A stretch of DNA of 64,000 bases from Ferrovibrio sp. MS7 (GCF_038404985.1 NZ_JBBKBA010000001.1:2694001-2758000); one strand, 5' to 3'. Positions 1-8,273 are shown, numbered from the stretch's first letter. Notes: generated by a model from the letters alone, not told the origin. Program-made: numbers and translations.

Positions 1-1468
1 CTGCCTGCCCGCGCAAGGCAGAGAATGCGGCAAGGGCCAGTGCGCGCGCCTTATCATGCTCCACCATGGGCATCGGGTAGGTTGCGCCCAGCGTTACGCC
101 GGCTTCGCGCAGCACCAGGGCGGGGGCTTCCCACGGTTTGTGAATGAAGCGAGCCGGCAGGGCCTGCAATTCCGGCACCCAGCGACGCACATAATCCCCT
201 TCGGGATCGAAGCGTTCACCCTGCAATATCGGATTGAAGATGCGGAAATACGGCGCGGCATCGGCGCCCGAGCCTGCCACCCATTGCCAGCTCGAGGCAT
301 TGTTGGCGAGGTCGGCATCCACCAGCGTGTCCCAGAACCAGGCCTCGCCTTGATGCCAATGCTGGCGCAGATGCTTCACCAGGAATGACGCAACCACCAT
401 GCGCACCCGGTTGTGCATCCAGCCTGTGTGCCACAATTCGCGCATCCCGGCATCGACGATCGGATAACCGGTTTGGCCCCGCTGCCAGCGTTTCAGTGCG
501 GCTTCATCATGATCCCAGGGGAAGTCATCGAAATCGGCACGGAAATTCTGCTGCGGCAATGCCGGGAAATGATAGAGCAGGTGATGCGAGAATTCGCGCC
601 AGCCCAATTCTGATAGATATTTCTCGCCATGCTTGGCGATTGAGGCCTTGCCGGACTGCATGGCCAGCTGCACGGCATGCCAGACCTGACGCGGGCCGAT
701 CTCGCCGAAATGCAGGTGCGGTGACAATCGAGAGGTGCCTGTCATATCCGGGCGGTCGCGCTGCTCGGCATAGCCATTGAGGGCATGGCCGAGGAATGTG
801 GTGAGCAGCGTTTCCGCTCCCAGGCTGCCCGGCACCCAATTATCGCGCATGCCGCCAGCCCAATCGGGTTTGCTCGGCAGCAAGCCCCAGGTCTCCAACT
901 TATCGCTGGCAATGCCGGAAACGCCGGTCATCTGCTTTGGTACGGGCAATGGTGTTGGGGGATCGCCCAGGGCGCGGCAGGCACGCCAGAAGGGTGAGTA
1001 AACCTTGAACCAAGAACCACCCTGGGTCTGTACGGTCCAAGGCTCATAGAGCAGCGCGGCATTATGGCTTGCGACATCAACGCCGATTGCCTTCAGAGCC
1101 GCCTTGATTGCCGTGTCGCGCGCAATTGCCGCCGGTTCGTAGCACCGGTTCCAATGCACGGCCTCGGCGCCAATTTCCTCAACGATAGCTGGCAGGATAG
1201 TCTCTGCCCGGCCACGCCGCAGGGTCAGGCCGAAGCCGTATTGCCGGCGCAACTCTGCATCCAGGGCGTTGAGAGAATGGTGCAGCCACCAGCGGCTGGC
1301 GCCGCCCATGCTCCAGGGCAGGGTATCGTCGAGCACATAGAGCGCCACCACCGGACGGCCGCTGGCCGCCGCCGCACAGAGCGCGGGGTTGTCCGCGAGG
1401 CGCAAATCCTGGCGGAACCATACCAGGGCGCCGCCGCCGGGGGGGGCCACCTGTTTCGACTGTTTCAC
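1..1468 (-). CDS. phrB: Deoxyribodipyrimidine photolyase, 3' end cut by window edge
   Basis: Light-driven repair of cyclobutane pyrimidine dimers by a cytosolic FAD flavoprotein. I translated it from the minus strand: 489 codons are open from a GTG at 1468 to the left edge, so little of the C-terminus can be missing, as class I photolyases are about 470-490 residues. The N-terminal antenna domain starts with VWFRQDLRLADNPAL. The C-terminal FAD domain has the class I signatures GYPIVDAGMRELWHTGWMHN and NNASSWQWVAGSGADAAPYF, then RIFNPILQGERFDPEGDYVR. The GTG was chosen because GAGG lies about 8 bases upstream; a second in-frame GTG lies at 1450. The gene sits 101 bp downstream of a response regulator on the same strand. 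I saw no SOS-type operator. Family assignment is firm; substrate (CPD rather than 6-4 product) is inferred from the class I signatures. Confidence 0.93.
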   Translation of the reverse strand, partial: MKQSKQVAPPGGGALVWFRQDLRLADNPALCAAAASGRPVVALYVLDDTLPWSMGGASRWWLHHSLNALDAELRRQYGFGLTLRRGRAETILPAIVEEIGAEAVHWNRCYEPAAIARDTAIKAALKAIGVDVASHNAALLYEPWTVQTQGGSWFKVYSPFWRACRALGDPPTPLPVPKQMTGVSGIASDKLETWGLLPSKPDWAGGMRDNWVPGSLGAETLLTTFLGHALNGYAEQRDRPDMTGTSRLSPHLHFGEIGPRQVWHAVQLAMQSGKASIAKHGEKYLSELGWREFSHHLLYHFPALPQQNFRADFDDFPWDHDEAALKRWQRGQTGYPIVDAGMRELWHTGWMHNRVRMVVASFLVKHLRQHWHQGEAWFWDTLVDADLANNASSWQWVAGSGADAAPYFRIFNPILQGERFDPEGDYVRRWVPELQALPARFIHKPWEAPALVLREAGVTLGATYPMPMVEHDKARALALAAFSALRGQA

Positions 1469-1569
1469 CTAAAGCCTCGACCTGTCTCGACTTTCATTGC
1501 CAAGGATACGCCGTTTCGGCGCCACCGGATCAGTCCGGCGCTTGACTATTTAGTGAGTCCAGGGAGGGA

Positions 1570-2379
1570 TCAGTCCTGCTCGTTCATGCGCAGGGCGAGG
1601 GAGGCCGCTTGGGTGCGGTTGAACACCTGCAGCTTGGCGAATATCTGGCGCAGATGCGCCTTCACGGTTACTTCCTGCACGCCGAGCCGCAGGCCGATGG
1701 CCTTGTTCGAGTCGCCGTGGCTGAGCCATTTCAGCACTTCGCGCTCGCGCTCGGTGAGGCTGAGCAGGCGCGGATCCGGTGTCGGGCTGGGTGCTTCAGG
1801 CATATCGCCGCCCTGGGCCTCGCCGCGCAGCAGCCGCAGCAATTCGCGGTCATCGGCACCGGAACGGGCCCGTTCGATCAGTTCATCGAGCTTTGCCGCC
1901 GCCTCAAAGGTCGGCAGCAATTCCTCATAGAGGCGCAACGCCTTCACCACGGTAAGCAGCATGCTTTGCTGCGTCAGCTCGGTCTTTTCCTTGTAATCGT
2001 TGATGGCGTGGTTGCTCACCACATCCAGCGCCGGCGCCTGACCCGGCTGGCCGGTGCGGATCACGATCTGCACTGTCTTGTTGCCCAGCACCTCGCGAAT
2101 GTAATTCACCAGTTCGATGCCGGCATGCTCGGTTTCCATCACCACATCCAGCAGGATCAAGGCGATGTCCGGGTTACGCTCCAGGATCGGCCGCGCCTCG
2201 GTGGCGGAATGGGCTGAAAGAAACTCCAGGCCGCGCTCGCGGTAGGTGAAATTGCGCAACAGCAGCTTGGTCAGCGCATGCACGTCGGGTTCATCGTCGA
2301 CAATCAACAGCTTCCAGGGGGGAGCTGGTGCGTCGGTGGAGCCGTCTTTCGTGGCAATGTCGGGAGTAGGATTGGGCAA
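1570..2379 (-). CDS. Response regulator: receiver domain plus LuxR-type HTH
   Basis: A two-component transcription factor of 269 residues. The receiver domain covers about residues 23-145: acidic pocket VDDE (27-30), phospho-acceptor D78 in ILLDVV, conserved T109 in VIRTGQ and a lysine in DYKEK (130-132). A linker follows, then a LuxR/FixJ-type HTH (about 203-265) beginning LTEREREVLKWLSHG. The receiver, with HALTKLLLRNFTYRERGLEF, looks like the N-terminal part of the DUF3369-type regulators, but the output here is DNA binding. The start is a TTG at 2379; an in-frame TAG just upstream and the lack of any in-frame ATG before the receiver leave few alternatives, and the ribosome site is weak. 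No histidine kinase gene is in the window, so its partner and target are unknown. The downstream neighbour is the photolyase gene. Confidence 0.88.
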   Translation of the reverse strand: MPNPTPDIATKDGSTDAPAPPWKLLIVDDEPDVHALTKLLLRNFTYRERGLEFLSAHSATEARPILERNPDIALILLDVVMETEHAGIELVNYIREVLGNKTVQIVIRTGQPGQAPALDVVSNHAINDYKEKTELTQQSMLLTVVKALRLYEELLPTFEAAAKLDELIERARSGADDRELLRLLRGEAQGGDMPEAPSPTPDPRLLSLTEREREVLKWLSHGDSNKAIGLRLGVQEVTVKAHLRQIFAKLQVFNRTQAASLALRMNEQD

Positions 2380-2687
2380 GGGAAATCCGGGGTCAAAGTG
2401 CGACGTCTACTGTAGCGCATGCCATCAATTAAGATGCAGCTAATTCAATCCCTGCGATGGAAATTTCCCAAATTCCAAGATATTTGCCCGTCAGGGCAGG
2501 GAGCGTGACGGGGCAGTTCTATTCAAGGTCGGGAATTCCCGCCGAGGCTGTGGCCGAATCCTATTCTCCCGGGGTTCTGGCCATAGGCGGCAGCCCATGC
2601 CCCGGTTTCCGGGGTAATTTGCTTGGGCTCGATTTGCCCGCCTGGACGGTTCACACTTGAAAAATCGGGAGCGAGGGGAGGGGTTGA
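2380..2687. other. 308-bp divergent intergenic region
   Basis: Lies between the response-regulator gene (leftward) and the lipoprotein gene (rightward), so it should hold both promoters. I found no convincing -35/-10 pair, no long palindrome and no coding sequence with codon usage like the neighbours. A purine-rich ribosome site, GGGGAGGGG, sits just before the lipoprotein start. Confidence 0.5.
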
Positions 2688-3374
2688 ATGAATATGAACC
2701 TGGGAGCGTTTGCCGCTGTGAGGGCGTTCGCTGCCCTGGTCCCGCTGGCGCTGCTGGGCGGCTGCGCACCAAAGGCGCCAAGCCCCCCGGTTGCCCTGGC
2801 CTGCGAGGGCGGACCGGCAATCAGCATCGCCTTCGATGGCGGCGCGGCCCGGCTCACCGCCGGGGAGGTCAAGGTGCGGCTCGCCGAGCAGCCGGCGGCC
2901 TCCGGCATCCACTATGCCGGTGGCGGCCATGATCTGCGCGGCGAGGGCCTGGACCTGACCTGGACCGACCCATCAGGCCGCGTGCTGCAATGCCGCGAAA
3001 TGCCGCTGATTGGCACTGCCTGGCGGCTGGTACATTTCCAATCTTCCGACGATGCCATCGGCATCATCGTGCCGCCCCGCCTCGAGCGCTACGCGATGGC
3101 GTTTGGTTCCGATGGCCGTGTGGTGCTGCAGCTCGACTGCAACCGCGCCAGCGCGCAATGGCAGGGCAGGGCAACGACGCGGGCAGGCGGCAGCCTCACC
3201 ATCCAGTCCGGTATGATGGCCCGGGCGATGTGTGGTCCGGGTGCCATCGATAGCCGGTTGGCCCGCGACCTCGGCTATGTTCGGTCCTACACCCTGCTGC
3301 CGGATGGTCGCCTCAGCTTGGCGCTGCAGGCGGACGCCGGGATTTATTTGTGGGCACCGGCGGCACCCGATTAA
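2688..3374 (+). CDS. MliC-META two-domain lipoprotein
   Basis: A predicted lipoprotein of 228 residues. The signal peptide ends in the lipobox LLGGC, with C26 as the lipidated residue. Residues about 38-103 resemble MliC, the membrane-bound inhibitor of C-type lysozyme (paired cysteines in ACEGG and LQCRE, and a GIHYAGGGHDLRGEGLDLTW core). Residues about 108-225 resemble the META/HslJ domain: GTAWRLV at the start, VVLQLDCNRASAQW, a MARAMCGPG segment and a closing LSLALQ strand. The start has a strong GGGGAGGGG ribosome site; a second ATG lies two codons in. It is probably anchored to the outer membrane, facing the periplasm. A role in resisting host or predator lysozyme, or in envelope stress, is inferred only from the domains. 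It stands alone, with tRNA-Asn next on the other strand. Confidence 0.8.
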   Translation: MNMNLGAFAAVRAFAALVPLALLGGCAPKAPSPPVALACEGGPAISIAFDGGAARLTAGEVKVRLAEQPAASGIHYAGGGHDLRGEGLDLTWTDPSGRVLQCREMPLIGTAWRLVHFQSSDDAIGIIVPPRLERYAMAFGSDGRVVLQLDCNRASAQWQGRATTRAGGSLTIQSGMMARAMCGPGAIDSRLARDLGYVRSYTLLPDGRLSLALQADAGIYLWAPAAPD

Positions 3375-3434
3375 GGCATAAGGCATCGCCGCCCGGTTAG
3401 GGCGTGGGGAAGCTGATGCGATTGTTTGGGAGAA

Positions 3435-3509
3435 TGGCTCCCAGGGAGGGATTCGAACCCCCGACCGGGCGGTTAACAGCCGCCTGCTCTACCACTGAGC
3501 TACCTGGGA
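3435..3509 (-). tRNA. tRNA-Asn (anticodon GTT), CCA encoded
   Basis: Read on the minus strand, the acceptor arms TCCCAGG and CCTGGGA pair perfectly. The D arm contains AGCTCAGTGGTAGAGC, the anticodon stem GGCGG/CCGCC encloses the loop CTGTTAA with anticodon GTT, and the T arm is GGGGGTTCGAATCCCTC. The discriminator base is G at 3438 and CCA is encoded at 3435-3437. There is no intron. Confidence 0.97.
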
Positions 3510-3641
3510 TCAGCGCGGCGCGGAAAGTAGCCTCGGCTCCCTCGATCCGCAAGCCTTGCGTTTGAAAATTTCGTTCGCCACCCCAGGGGTGGTTTCGGAC
3601 CGCTCTGGCCCATGCTAATCGGGATGGTGAGGAGACCCGAG

Positions 3642-4064
3642 ATGCTGATGACGATTGCCGAGCTGCAAAGCTTCATGGCGCGCGAATTCCCGCAAATGGC
3701 GCCACTTAACATGAAGGTGGAGGCCTTTGACGGCGACATGCTGCGGCTCTCCCTCCCGGTCGGCGAGGCACAGTTGCGACCCGGCGGCACGGTCTCCGGC
3801 CCCACCATGATGACCCTGGCAGACTGCGCCGCCTACCTGTTGCTGCTCGGCCAGATCGGCCCGGTGGCCCTGGCGGTGACGACGAATCTGAACATCAACT
3901 TCCTGCGCAAGCCGGAGCCGAAGGCGCTTTCTGCCGAAGCGCGCATGCTGAAACGCGGCAAGACCCTGGCGATCATGGAGATCGGCATCTTCTCCGAAGG
4001 GGTGGAAGATGGCCCGGTGGCGCATGCGACGCTGACCTACGCCATTCCGCCTGCCAGGAAATAA
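3642..4064 (+). CDS. Hotdog-fold PaaI-type thioesterase
   Basis: A 140-residue acyl-CoA thioesterase-like protein of the hotdog superfamily. Typical features are the central helix region GGTVSGPTMMTLADCAAYLLLL, the following strand VALAVTTNLNINFLRKPEP, and the final strand pair EGVEDGPVAHATLTYAIP. The ATG at 3642 is preferred because GAGGAG lies 7 bases upstream; an upstream in-frame ATG at 3612 lacks such a site. The substrate cannot be told from sequence; related proteins hydrolyse aromatic or medium-chain acyl-CoA. It precedes rplM but is separated from it by a promoter, so it is probably transcribed on its own. Confidence 0.85.
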   Translation: MLMTIAELQSFMAREFPQMAPLNMKVEAFDGDMLRLSLPVGEAQLRPGGTVSGPTMMTLADCAAYLLLLGQIGPVALAVTTNLNINFLRKPEPKALSAEARMLKRGKTLAIMEIGIFSEGVEDGPVAHATLTYAIPPARK

Positions 4065-4145
4065 AGTAACGCATTGATTTTATTGCATATGATTGGCGGT
4101 GTTATATTACCACTCGATAAATCATTGAAAAACGCTGGATTTCGG

Positions 4146-4174
4146 TTGACGCGCCACACATTTGCGCGCATAAC
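4146..4174 (+). promoter_or_regulatory. Predicted rplM-rpsI promoter
   Basis: TTGACG (4146-4151), a spacer of exactly 17 bases, then CATAAC (4169-4174), a good match to a housekeeping sigma70 promoter. It lies 76 bp before the rplM start. AT-rich DNA at 4060-4140 just upstream could serve as an UP element. Confidence 0.6.
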
Positions 4175-4216
4175 CCGGCCCCGATCGCCCTGGGTGCTTG
4201 TCGCCCATGGCCCGAC

Positions 4217-4230
4217 CCCCTGATCAGGGG
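4217..4230 (+). promoter_or_regulatory. Palindrome in the rplM leader
   Basis: CCCCTGATCAGGGG is a perfect 14-bp palindrome between the predicted transcription start and the rplM start at 4250. It could be an operator, or a small hairpin in the mRNA leader acting on L13 autoregulation. Its role is an inference. Confidence 0.35.
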
Positions 4231-4249
4231 CCAAAATTAGGACAGTGCA

Positions 4250-4717
4250 ATGAAGACCTTTTCCGCCAAAGAATCCGAGGTCGAAAAGAAGTGGGTGTTG
4301 ATCGACGCTGATGGCCTGGTACTGGGCCGTCTGGCCAGCCTGATTGCCATGCGTCTGCGTGGCAAGCATAAGCCGATCTTCACTGCCCACGTCGACACCG
4401 GCGACAACGTCATCGTCATCAACGCCGACAAGGTGCGCGTGACCGGCCGCAAGGCGCAGCAGTCCGTGTTCTACTGGCACACTGGCTATCCGGGCGGCGT
4501 CAAGGGCGCCACCGTGGGCCAGCGCCTGCAGGGCCGCTTCCCCGAGCGCGTCATCATGAAGGCCGTGGAGCGCATGCTGCCGAAGGAGAGCCCGCTGGCT
4601 CGCCGTCAGCTCACCAAGCTCAAGGTCTACAAGGGTGCCGAGCATCCGCACGCCGCGCAGCAGCCGGTGACGCTGGACGTGGGCGCGTTGAATCCGAAGA
4701 ACAAGAGGACTGACTGA
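4250..4717 (+). CDS. rplM: 50S ribosomal protein L13
   Basis: A 155-residue ribosomal protein, a primary assembly protein of the large subunit. The family core is clear: [18 protein letters not shown] near the N-terminus, the [15 protein letters not shown] strand, [16 protein letters not shown], and [20 protein letters not shown]. The length suits an alphaproteobacterial L13, with a C-terminal extension over the E. coli protein. It starts at an ATG preceded by an AGGAC-type site. Two bases separate it from rpsI, the almost universal partner, so the two form one transcription unit. Confidence 0.99.
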   Translation: MKTFSAKESEVEKKWVLIDADGLVLGRLASLIAMRLRGKHKPIFTAHVDTGDNVIVINADKVRVTGRKAQQSVFYWHTGYPGGVKGATVGQRLQGRFPERVIMKAVERMLPKESPLARRQLTKLKVYKGAEHPHAAQQPVTLDVGALNPKNKRTD

Positions 4718-4719
4718 TC

Positions 4720-5202
4720 ATGGCTGAGTCCCGCACTCTCGCCGACCTGAGCAAGACCAAGGCCGTTGCCGCGGTTCAGGCCGCCGATCCCGTTCATGAG
4801 CGCAAGGTCGACAAGCTCGGCCGCGCCTATGCCACCGGCAAGCGCAAGGACGCGGTCGCCCGCGTCTGGATCAAGGCCGGCACTGGCAAGTTCGTGGTGA
4901 ACGGCAAGGAAAGCAACACCTACTTCGCCCGCCCGGTTCTGCGCATGCTGCTGCAGCAGCCCTTCGTGCTGACCAACCGCGCCGGCCAGTTCGACATCTA
5001 CGCCACCGTCACCGGTGGTGGTCTGTCGGGCCAGGCGGGTGCGCTGCGTCACGGTATCTCGAAGGCGCTGACCTATTATGAGCCGGCGCTGCGTCCGGCG
5101 CTGAAGGCTCAGGGCTTCCTGACCCGCGACCCGCGCGTCGTCGAGCGCAAGAAGTACGGCAAGCCGAAGGCCCGCCGCTCCTTCCAGTTCTCGAAGCGCT
5201 AA
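4720..5202 (+). CDS. rpsI: 30S ribosomal protein S9
   Basis: A 160-residue ribosomal protein of the small-subunit head, whose C-terminal tail reaches the P-site tRNA. The core begins at [19 protein letters not shown] (about residue 37), includes [19 protein letters not shown], and ends in the expected basic tail FQFSKR. The N-terminus is about 30 residues longer than the E. coli protein, as in other alphaproteobacteria. It is co-transcribed with rplM and followed by a strong terminator hairpin. The usual follower argC is absent here. Confidence 0.99.
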   Translation: MAESRTLADLSKTKAVAAVQAADPVHERKVDKLGRAYATGKRKDAVARVWIKAGTGKFVVNGKESNTYFARPVLRMLLQQPFVLTNRAGQFDIYATVTGGGLSGQAGALRHGISKALTYYEPALRPALKAQGFLTRDPRVVERKKYGKPKARRSFQFSKR

Positions 5203-5240
5203 GCGACCAAAAGCTGCTAATTGCCACCAATTGCTACGAA

Positions 5241-5267
5241 GGCCGGGGTGCAACCCCCGGCCTTTTT
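5241..5267 (+). terminator. Rho-independent terminator after rpsI
   Basis: GGCCGGGG (5241-5248) pairs with CCCCGGCC (5255-5262), followed by a run of T. It ends the rplM-rpsI unit 39 bp after the rpsI stop. Confidence 0.85.
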
Positions 5268-5401
5268 GCTTACGTGCGGTTGCTATTACCAATTGCTTCG
5301 CGATAACCGGCACTCAACTGTTGATTCGCTATTCTGAATACCTCACAGTCTGCGCAAGGGGCGGATTCGTCCGCAGGGTCCAACAGGGAAGCATAATCGC
5401 C

Positions 5402-5956
5402 ATGACTTTGGCCGATATGGTCTTCGCCTTGCTGCCGGCTATCGGGCTCTTTTTCATCGTCGGCCTTACAGCCAACTGGCTGGAAGAGGCGGCGCAGCAT
5501 TACGCGCGCCGTGAACTCAAGTTTGACGAAGAAAACGAGCGCCTGCGCGCCGCCTATGATGCCGTGAATGAGCGCGCGCTGCAGATCGAAGCTGAACAGG
5601 AGAAGCGCGCCGAGCGCGAGCGCAGCCTGTTGCAGCTCCAAAACGAGCACGCCAATGCCATGGCGCAAGAGATCAAGCTGACCGATCCGCGCAATATCAC
5701 CGTGTTCGAGCATGGCATCCCGACGCCGAATGCCGTCGGCTATTATGCCAAGGCGGTCGGTCCGGCCAACGCCTACCCCTTCGATGGCAAGGGCTCTGGC
5801 ACCAGCGGTGTGCATGGCCGCCGCTATGCCCGCTTCATCGTCTGGGGTACCAATCAGGCCAATGCAGACAGGCTGATCAAGCAGTGGATCGGCCCGCAGG
5901 GTCAGGTTCTGGAATTCCGTCCGTTCACCGGCAAGCTCAAGATGACGGAGATCTGA
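5402..5956 (+). CDS. Membrane-anchored coiled-coil protein of unknown function
   Basis: I do not recognise a named family. The 184-residue protein has one transmembrane helix near the N-terminus (about residues 5-24, FALLPAIGLFFIVGLTAN). A charged coiled coil rich in E, R and A follows (about 28-92), then a compact C-terminal domain (about 95-184) with FEHGIPTPNAVGYYAK and ARFIVWGTNQANADRLIKQW. The ATG at 5402 is chosen because it immediately precedes the membrane helix; longer readings upstream look non-coding. Only two bases separate it from the next gene, which has the same anchor-coil-globular layout, so the two proteins probably work together. Location is predicted to be the inner membrane; the orientation of the globular part is not certain. 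Confidence 0.75.
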   Translation: MTLADMVFALLPAIGLFFIVGLTANWLEEAAQHYARRELKFDEENERLRAAYDAVNERALQIEAEQEKRAERERSLLQLQNEHANAMAQEIKLTDPRNITVFEHGIPTPNAVGYYAKAVGPANAYPFDGKGSGTSGVHGRRYARFIVWGTNQANADRLIKQWIGPQGQVLEFRPFTGKLKMTEI

Positions 5957-5958
5957 CG

Positions 5959-6501
5959 GTGACCTTGACCGACTTCATCGAGACCCTGGTCGTCGCCGCC
6001 AATCTGGGTATCTTCCTGCTGGTGGTGCTGACCATCTCCGAGCGCCTGCGCGCCGGCTGGCGCTTTGTCGAGCGCCAAGTACAGGAGATCGTTTCACGCC
6101 GCGAACAGGCCGAGAAGGACCAGTCGCATTACGACGACACGCTGACCGACGAGCGCAAGAAGGTGGCCGAGATCGAGAGCCAGATTTCGCGCGCGCGTTC
6201 CGAGCTGGAGTCGCTGGAAGGCCGCCATGGCGAGACCGACCTGCCATTCTTCTATACCGCGACACCGATCGAAGGCGTCGATCCGCGCTTCCCGTCCTGG
6301 CGCCTGATGGCGCATAATCCCCAGCTCGGCCAGCGCGCCATGCAGCTTTCGGAAACCGCCTACCAGTGGAACGAGGGCCGTTTCTACGAAATCCCGGCGC
6401 CGACCCATGCGGCGGCCCGTGCCGCGCTGGAGCGCATCCTGCCGCCGCAAGACGGCTTTTTCGTCCGCGTCGTCGACGACGAAAAGAGTGGTGTGGCTTA
6501 A
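5959..6501 (+). CDS. Second membrane-anchored coiled-coil protein, partner of 5402-5956
   Basis: A 180-residue protein with the same plan as its upstream neighbour but little sequence likeness. It has one membrane helix (about residues 11-27, VVAANLGIFLLVVLTIS), a coiled coil (about 35-92, including KVAEIESQISRARSELESLE), then a small C-terminal domain (about 95-178) with RFPSWRLMAHNPQLGQRAM and YEIPAPTHAAARAALERILP. A GTG at 5959 is the likely start, right after the upstream stop; the ATG at 5884 would overlap the previous gene by 73 bases. No known family was recognised. Close coupling suggests a hetero-complex at the inner membrane. Confidence 0.72.
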   Translation: MTLTDFIETLVVAANLGIFLLVVLTISERLRAGWRFVERQVQEIVSRREQAEKDQSHYDDTLTDERKKVAEIESQISRARSELESLEGRHGETDLPFFYTATPIEGVDPRFPSWRLMAHNPQLGQRAMQLSETAYQWNEGRFYEIPAPTHAAARAALERILPPQDGFFVRVVDDEKSGVA

Positions 6502-6627
6502 AGCCGCATCCGCATCCATCAGCCGTCTGGCTGCGTATACCTCCTGTTGAAACTAGCGGCGGCCAGCCTATTTCCCTGGCTGCAACGCCATGGAAGGCGG
6601 GATAGCGGTATTTTAGTAGCCAGGGCC

Positions 6628-7581
6628 ATGATCGACTCAATCCATACGGCTGCGTCATTGCCGGATCGCTTCGATTTCGCGCATCCGGAATTGCGTCGGG
6701 CCGGGGCGTATTTTGCCCGCGGTGAGAATCGGGAGCCGTTACTGGCGTTACCGATAGGTAGCCTGACTGGCTCGGTGACGCTGGGGGCATTGGCGAGCAG
6801 CCTTAATCTGCCGGCCGATGACCCGGACTGGCTGCTGCTCGAACTGGTGCCGTTGGCACTGCGCTATCGGCGGAAAGTCGAGGCTGGCTCGGCGATGCCG
6901 AGTGAACTTGCCGATGGCAGCCCGTCCTGGCTGCCCCAGGCACATGTGCAGCAGCGTGGCGCCGCTCTGGTCTGGCGGGCGTTGCAGCCGTCAGAAACTG
7001 CGGGGGAGGCGCTGTCGGCGGCGGGGACCACGCCTGAACAACTCCGAGATATGGCCCTGCGCCTTAAACCTATGTTGCCGCAACTGAATGCCGATGCCTT
7101 GGAGCGGCATTTGCGGCAGGTGATTCTTGATCTGGCCCGCAGTGATTGGGTGCGGCGGGCGACAAGCGCCTTGCAACGCACGGTGGGCGAGATGGCGCAA
7201 TTCGCGGCGGCAAGGCCAAGTGATCCGCTTGGCGATACAGCGCGGCGCACTGCCATGCTGCTGCGCAACGTTGCCATCTGGGGTACGCGCCGCGCCATGC
7301 TGTGTGATGCCGCGACATCAGATGTCCGCCGATTGTTGCAGGAGCCGCAAATCCTGCGGCATCGCGCATGGCCTCTGCTTGGTGAAATGCGAGCCATGGC
7401 ATTGGATGTCGAACCGATTGTCACTCAGTGGCAACAGGCGCGCGGTAGAGGCGATGGCGTCAGGATACGCGATCTGGACAATATTCTGCGATTGACCGTG
7501 GCACGCTACAGCAGTTTCGACCCAGAGATTTTCTCCAGGCCGAAACTACCCGACCCGTCGAATGAAACATTCGATGCATGA
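6628..7581 (+). CDS. Conserved-looking hypothetical protein, mostly helical
   Basis: I do not recognise this 317-residue protein. It has no signal peptide and no membrane helix, and reads as mostly alpha-helical, with many R, L and A residues. Notable stretches are FDFAHPELRRAGAYFARGE near the N-terminus, ALRYRRKVEAGSAMPSELAD, a long helical middle (about 160-260), and RIRDLDNILRLTVARYSSFD near the end. The ATG at 6628 is preferred; an upstream in-frame TTG at 6547 would add 27 residues of low quality. Codon usage fits the neighbours, so it is probably a real gene. It lies 26 bp before a PAS-domain gene and could be co-transcribed with it. Confidence 0.6.
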   Translation: MIDSIHTAASLPDRFDFAHPELRRAGAYFARGENREPLLALPIGSLTGSVTLGALASSLNLPADDPDWLLLELVPLALRYRRKVEAGSAMPSELADGSPSWLPQAHVQQRGAALVWRALQPSETAGEALSAAGTTPEQLRDMALRLKPMLPQLNADALERHLRQVILDLARSDWVRRATSALQRTVGEMAQFAAARPSDPLGDTARRTAMLLRNVAIWGTRRAMLCDAATSDVRRLLQEPQILRHRAWPLLGEMRAMALDVEPIVTQWQQARGRGDGVRIRDLDNILRLTVARYSSFDPEIFSRPKLPDPSNETFDA

Positions 7582-7607
7582 TCGGGCTATGAGGATGGGG
7601 ACTTGCA

Positions 7608-8141
7608 ATGAACAATGAGCACCCTGCCGATGCGGGGCGCGGCCTGACGCTGGAGCCGCTCAGCCTGCGTGGTTATGAGGAATTGCCGTTGCAGGCCTTG
7701 AAGGATTATCCATCTCTCATGGCCTGCCATCAGGCGTGGTTGGCGGCACAATCCGATGGCCACCTGCCGGCAGTCATCGAGGTTGATACCCTGCCGCCCG
7801 AGGTGATGCCCTATACCATGCTGCTCGACTATTTGCCGGAAGAGGCCGATGTTCGCGTGCGGATTGCCGGCCTCTATGTCGGCGAACGCAGCCATCAAGC
7901 CGGCGGTGGCCAGCGGTTGCGCAACTTCTTCAGCGAAGAAGATGCGCGCATCGTCTTTGCATCCATGCGCAGGGTTGCTGAAACCCGTCAGCCGAGCCTG
8001 GCGCGCAGGAGCTATGTGGCGCTGAACGGCACGCAATACACTTATGTGCGGCTGATCCTGCCGCTTTCTTTGGACGGCAGCACCGTGACCGGGTTCTTCA
8101 AGACCATTGAGCCGGAAACCTTGCATATGCAGTCGGCCTGA
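7608..8141 (+). CDS. PAS-domain protein (PAS_5-like)
   Basis: A 177-residue protein matching the single-domain PAS_5 type common in alphaproteobacteria. Evidence is the linear order of LKDYPSLMACHQAWLAAQSD, LPPEVMPYTMLLDYLPEEADVRVRIAGLYVGE (the start of the PAS core), RLRNFFSEEDARIVFASMRR, and a closing beta sheet YTYVRLILPLSLDGSTVTGF. It has no output domain, so it may sense a small ligand or bind a partner protein. It starts at an ATG with a GGGGA site. A palindromic intergenic element lies right after its stop. Confidence 0.75.
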   Translation: MNNEHPADAGRGLTLEPLSLRGYEELPLQALKDYPSLMACHQAWLAAQSDGHLPAVIEVDTLPPEVMPYTMLLDYLPEEADVRVRIAGLYVGERSHQAGGGQRLRNFFSEEDARIVFASMRRVAETRQPSLARRSYVALNGTQYTYVRLILPLSLDGSTVTGFFKTIEPETLHMQSA

Positions 8142-8157
8142 CGGCGTAGTGCTGACC

Positions 8158-8244
8158 GTCATGCCCTGCGGAAGCAGGGCATCCACGCGTTATCTTTTCT
8201 AAAGCAAAGCAAATCGTGGATGGTCGGCCTTCGCCGACCATGAC
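8158..8244. repeat. Cloverleaf-like intergenic palindromic element, copy A
   Basis: The 87-bp element is closed by GTC/GAC ends. Inside are hairpin 1 (ATGCCCTGC / GCAGGGCAT, loop GGAA), a central stem CCACG / CGTGG around a 27-base loop, and hairpin 2 (ATGGTCGGC / GCCGACCAT). It sits between two convergent genes and may also help end both transcripts. The same layout with different arm sequences recurs at 30989-31060. Confidence 0.75.
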
Positions 8245-8273
8245 GATGCGATGGGAATGGTCAGAAGCCAACC

